A stretch of 6,065 bases of DNA from Desulfuromonadales bacterium C00003068 (lineage in GTDB: Bacteria > Desulfobacterota > Desulfuromonadia > Desulfuromonadales > Desulfuromonadaceae). Positions 4,807-6,065 of this stretch are shown here, one piece after another (within the stretch, counting starts at the first letter, position 1; each line of letters begins with the position of its first letter). The position numbers and the translations under genes were made by a program. The notes beneath the pieces were generated by a model. That model saw only the letters and a list, made by a program, of their open reading frames with translations, was not told the DNA's origin and did no database searches. The DNA lies in the NCBI GenBank assembly GCA_001751155.1, contig MAXR01000400.1:1-6065 (forward strand). Reading direction: 5' to 3'.

Positions 4807-5652
4807 ATGAAGAGAATTCGCACAGACGACCAACCAAGCAACCAACCCGTTTCAAATTGGCGATATCGCCTGCATGAAATTATTTTCGAGGCCGAAACAC
4901 CTGCAGGCAAAACATTTGATGTGCTTCTCATCGTATGTATTATTGCCAGTATCATCGTTGTTATGGTTGACAGCGTTTCGCGCTGGCAGCAATCCATCGG
5001 CCAACTGTTGCTCATCGCGGAATGGGCTTTCACTATTCTGTTCAGCATCGAATACGTGTTGCGCCTCGTGTGCACTGGTCGGCCAATTAAATACGCTACC
5101 AGCTTTTTTGGTATCGTCGATCTACTCGCGATCATCCCCACCTATCTCGGCCTCTTTCTCCCCGGCACTAAATACCTGCTCGTAGTACGGGTGCTGCGAA
5201 TCTTACGTGTCTTTCGTGTCCTAAAACTAGTTCAATATTTAGATGAAGCCAATTACCTGCTCGCAGCATTGCGTTCCAGTAGCCGCAAAATAGCGGTATT
5301 CCTGTTTGCGGTAGGGACACTCGTCGTCATCTGCGGATCACTTATGTATGTGGTCGAAGGGGAAGCGAATGGCTTTACCAGCATCCCGCGCAGCATCTAC
5401 TGGGCCATCGTTACCTTAACAACGGTCGGCTATGGCGACATATCGCCGCAAACAGACCTCGGTCAGGTTCTCGCATCAATTATCATGATTTTGGGTTACG
5501 GCATTATTGCCGTTCCTACAGGAATTGTTACTGTTGGCCTATCTCAGGCATCAAGGCGCACAACTATCTCCACCACTTCATGCCCCGACTGCAGCAGTGA
5601 AGGCCATGCCCATGATGCGCTATTTTGTAAAGATTGCGGATCAAAACTTTAG
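4807..5652 (+). CDS. Voltage-gated K+ channel subunit with C-terminal zinc ribbon
   Basis: Inner-membrane six-helix cation channel of the Kv/ion-transport family, 281 residues; it should work as a tetramer. Segments are S1 about 37-55, S2 about 67-89, S3 about 97-114, S4 about 122-141 with positive residues every third position (R128, R131, R134, R137, K140), S5 about 160-182, and a pore with selectivity filter TTVGYGD (205-211), the K+-selective signature. S6 runs about 219-246 and contains a Pro (AVPTG, 235-239) typical of gating hinges. After S6 a short linker leads to CPDC (259-262) and CKDC (274-277), a rubredoxin/zinc-ribbon-type pair. GGAG at 4796-4799, 7 nt upstream, supports the ATG. 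It stands alone between two terminators. Likely roles are membrane potential or K+ homeostasis; the ligand of the tail is unknown. Confidence 0.93.
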   Translation: MKRIRTDDQPSNQPVSNWRYRLHEIIFEAETPAGKTFDVLLIVCIIASIIVVMVDSVSRWQQSIGQLLLIAEWAFTILFSIEYVLRLVCTGRPIKYATSFFGIVDLLAIIPTYLGLFLPGTKYLLVVRVLRILRVFRVLKLVQYLDEANYLLAALRSSSRKIAVFLFAVGTLVVICGSLMYVVEGEANGFTSIPRSIYWAIVTLTTVGYGDISPQTDLGQVLASIIMILGYGIIAVPTGIVTVGLSQASRRTTISTTSCPDCSSEGHAHDALFCKDCGSKL

Positions 5653-5656
5653 GCAC

Positions 5657-5694
5657 AAAAAAGCCGCTTCCCACACAATCGTGAAAAGCGGCTT
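5657..5694 (-). terminator. Terminator between the converging channel and FKBP genes
   Basis: AAGCCGCTT (5661-5669) pairs with AAGCGGCTT (5686-5694) across a 16-nt loop. On the minus strand the stem runs into six T (5662-5657), so it is a good terminator for the FKBP gene, whose stop is at 5734. On the plus strand the stem is followed only by AATGTTTCT, so it is a weaker end for the channel transcript beginning 4807, although the hairpin lies 8 nt past its stop. Confidence 0.85.
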
Positions 5695-5733
5695 AATGTT
5701 TCTAACAATCAAAAACAGATTACAGTAAAGCGA

Positions 5734-6065
5734 TTAATGGCCACCCTCTGTCGTTGCAGGCTCTGCAGTAACAGGTTCAGCTGTTGTGCCAGCCTCTGTA
5801 AGAACCTTCAACAGTTCCACCTCGAAAACCAATACAGAGTTTGGTGCAATAGCACCGCCCATTGCTTGCTCACCATAGGCTAGGTTCGATGGAATCACCA
5901 ACTGCCACTTTGCCCCTTCAGACATCAACTGAAGTGCCTCAGTCCAACCGGCAATAACGCGTGAAACTGGAAACTCTGCCGGCTGTCCGCGATCATATGA
6001 GCTGTCGAACGAGGTGCCATCAATCAATGTCCCACGATAATGGACCTGCACCACATCCTCAGCCA
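5734..6065 (-). CDS. FKBP-type peptidyl-prolyl cis-trans isomerase (partial, C-terminal part)
   Basis: Protein-folding isomerase of the FkpA/Mip type. The gene enters from the right edge: the frame is open through 6065 (reading [11 protein letters not shown]), so the GTG at 6054 is an internal Val codon, not the start, and the N-terminus with any signal peptide is missing. The visible FKBP domain has [58 protein letters not shown] and [16 protein letters not shown], in that order, including the aromatic and Asp residues of the usual active site (Y, F, D, the V-I pair, W and the LAYG tyrosine). A low-complexity tail rich in Thr, Ala, Glu and Pro ([16 protein letters not shown]) follows the domain. 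It ends at a strong terminator. Confidence 0.93.
   Translation of the reverse strand, partial: AEDVVQVHYRGTLIDGTSFDSSYDRGQPAEFPVSRVIAGWTEALQLMSEGAKWQLVIPSNLAYGEQAMGGAIAPNSVLVFEVELLKVLTEAGTTAEPVTAEPATTEGGH

Noticed and set aside
4773..5141. Minus-strand frame of 122 codons
   Set aside because: Antisense to the K+ channel and starting within its membrane segments; no independent support.

Overview
The window most likely comes from a member of the Desulfuromonadales (a Desulfuromonas/Pelobacter/Geobacter relative). The best clue is the small multihaem protein at 4407-4694. From memory it closely resembles the triheme cytochrome c7 (c551.5) of Desulfuromonas acetoxidans and the PpcA family of Geobacter: VVTY near the mature start, FDHxxH, KKTAHKD, CKTCHK, and a GPTKCxGCH C-terminus. 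The two-subunit glycyl-tRNA synthetase also points to a bacterium of broadly proteobacterial type. The species assignment is inference.

Left two thirds (1-3650, minus strand): a housekeeping run reads right to left as mgtE (Mg2+ channel), recO (recombination mediator), glyQ and glyS (alpha and beta subunits of glycyl-tRNA synthetase, glyS cut by the window edge). mgtE and recO are only 12 nt apart and probably share a transcript. A 157-nt gap with a TTGACA box precedes glyQ, so glyQS may also have its own promoter. A perfect 9-bp hairpin lies between glyQ and glyS.

Middle (3651-3881): a divergent control region. A promoter-like pair for the cytochrome genes (TTGACC-N17-TAAGTT) points right, and a weaker pair for mgtE (TTGTCC-N17-TATTAG) points left. 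Their -10 boxes overlap. The inferred mgtE leader is about 150 nt long and holds a 50-codon open frame with its own Shine-Dalgarno, overlapping the mgtE start.

Right-centre (3882-4757, plus strand): two paralogous secreted c-type cytochromes, one with four haem motifs and one with three. In both, the first haem motif is CX4CH instead of the CXXCH recalled for c7. Each gene is preceded by the same CTTGACC-N17-TAAGTTT element, so they look like separately promoted but co-regulated units that would carry electrons through the periplasm. A strong Rho-independent terminator closes the pair.

Right end (4758-6065): a six-helix voltage-sensor K+ channel with a C-terminal zinc ribbon (plus strand) converges on a partial FKBP-type peptidyl-prolyl isomerase (minus strand), with one terminator hairpin between them. 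No gene-free stretch exceeds 300 bases. I saw no tRNA, rRNA, CRISPR or mobile element. I do not see a wholly new system here; the most notable items are the cytochrome pair with its repeated promoter and the mgtE leader.
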